The notes under the pieces are model-generated. The model ran no database searches, was not told where the DNA came from, and was given only the letters and a program-made list of their open reading frames with translations. A program made the translations under genes and the position numbers. DNA of 5,477 nucleotides from Hyphomicrobiales bacterium (GTDB taxonomy: Bacteria; Pseudomonadota; Alphaproteobacteria; Rhizobiales; Aestuariivirgaceae): assembly GCA_013002595.1 (NCBI GenBank), contig JABDJG010000358.1:1-5477 (forward strand). Direction: 5' to 3'. Each line of letters starts with the position of its first letter. Within the stretch, counting starts at the first letter, position 1. Shown here one piece after another: positions 5,422-5,477 of this stretch.

Positions 5422-5477
5422 TTTCATTGCGAAGTGCCGTCCGCTGATCCTGATTGTAGTCGGCACCGGCCCGCTCC
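5405..5477 (-). CDS. Possible C-terminal end of an upstream minus-strand gene
   Basis: Reading the minus strand from the right edge, one frame is open for 23 codons (ERAGADYNQDQRTALRNE followed by TQPVC) and stops with TGA at 5405-5407, 18 bases before the LysM gene start. Its composition is protein-like and the spacing would fit an operon. A second minus-strand frame is also open here and no family can be recognised in so few residues, so this is only a candidate. Confidence 0.25.
   Translation of the reverse strand, partial: ERAGADYNQDQRTALRNETQPVC

Noticed and set aside
1..5477. CRISPR array, tRNA or rRNA gene, insertion sequence or integrase
   Set aside because: Read on both strands, no regularly spaced repeats, cloverleaf, ribosomal sequence or transposase-like frame was seen.

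Overview
The window looks like chromosomal DNA from a moderately high-GC alphaproteobacterium, possibly of the Hyphomicrobiales. This is inferred from codon use and from the mix of families (DUF4142, a short periplasmic cupredoxin, a YeaO-like DUF488 protein, a LysM/substrate-binding fusion). No rRNA, tRNA or species-specific marker is present, so the placement is tentative.

Layout. (a) 1-582, minus: the N-terminal two thirds of a LysR-type regulator running off the left edge. (b) 583-719: a divergent regulatory region with a textbook LysR-type dyad (ATAC-N7-GTAT) next to a plausible promoter. (c) 720-2319, plus: a tightly packed cluster of an exported DUF4142 ferritin-like protein, an exported type-1 copper protein with an amicyanin-type ligand loop, a cytosolic DUF488 protein, and the remains of a group I truncated hemoglobin. 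The globin lacks its first helices and carries a -1 frameshift best explained by loss of one G from a run of six. (d) 2320-2637: about 318 bases with no convincing gene. (e) 2638-4116, plus: a class A flavoprotein monooxygenase with good Rossmann and GD motifs but a glycine where the DG motif has its aspartate. (f) 4117-4285: a gap between convergent genes holding a perfect 12-bp inverted repeat; a pair of GTGC-N3-GCAC palindromes straddles the end of the monooxygenase gene. (g) 4286-5386, minus: a secreted protein joining a LysM domain to a family-3-type solute-binding domain, with six cysteines in the mature part. (h) 5387-5477: its leader and possibly the end of another minus-strand gene.

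How the parts may work together (inference): the LysR protein probably controls the divergent cluster of small redox or stress proteins, two exported and two cytosolic. The monooxygenase and the LysM protein have no evident link to that cluster. I do not see a clearly new system. The most unusual items are the doubly damaged globin, the altered DG motif, and the LysM/solute-binding fusion with cysteines flanking the LysM domain.
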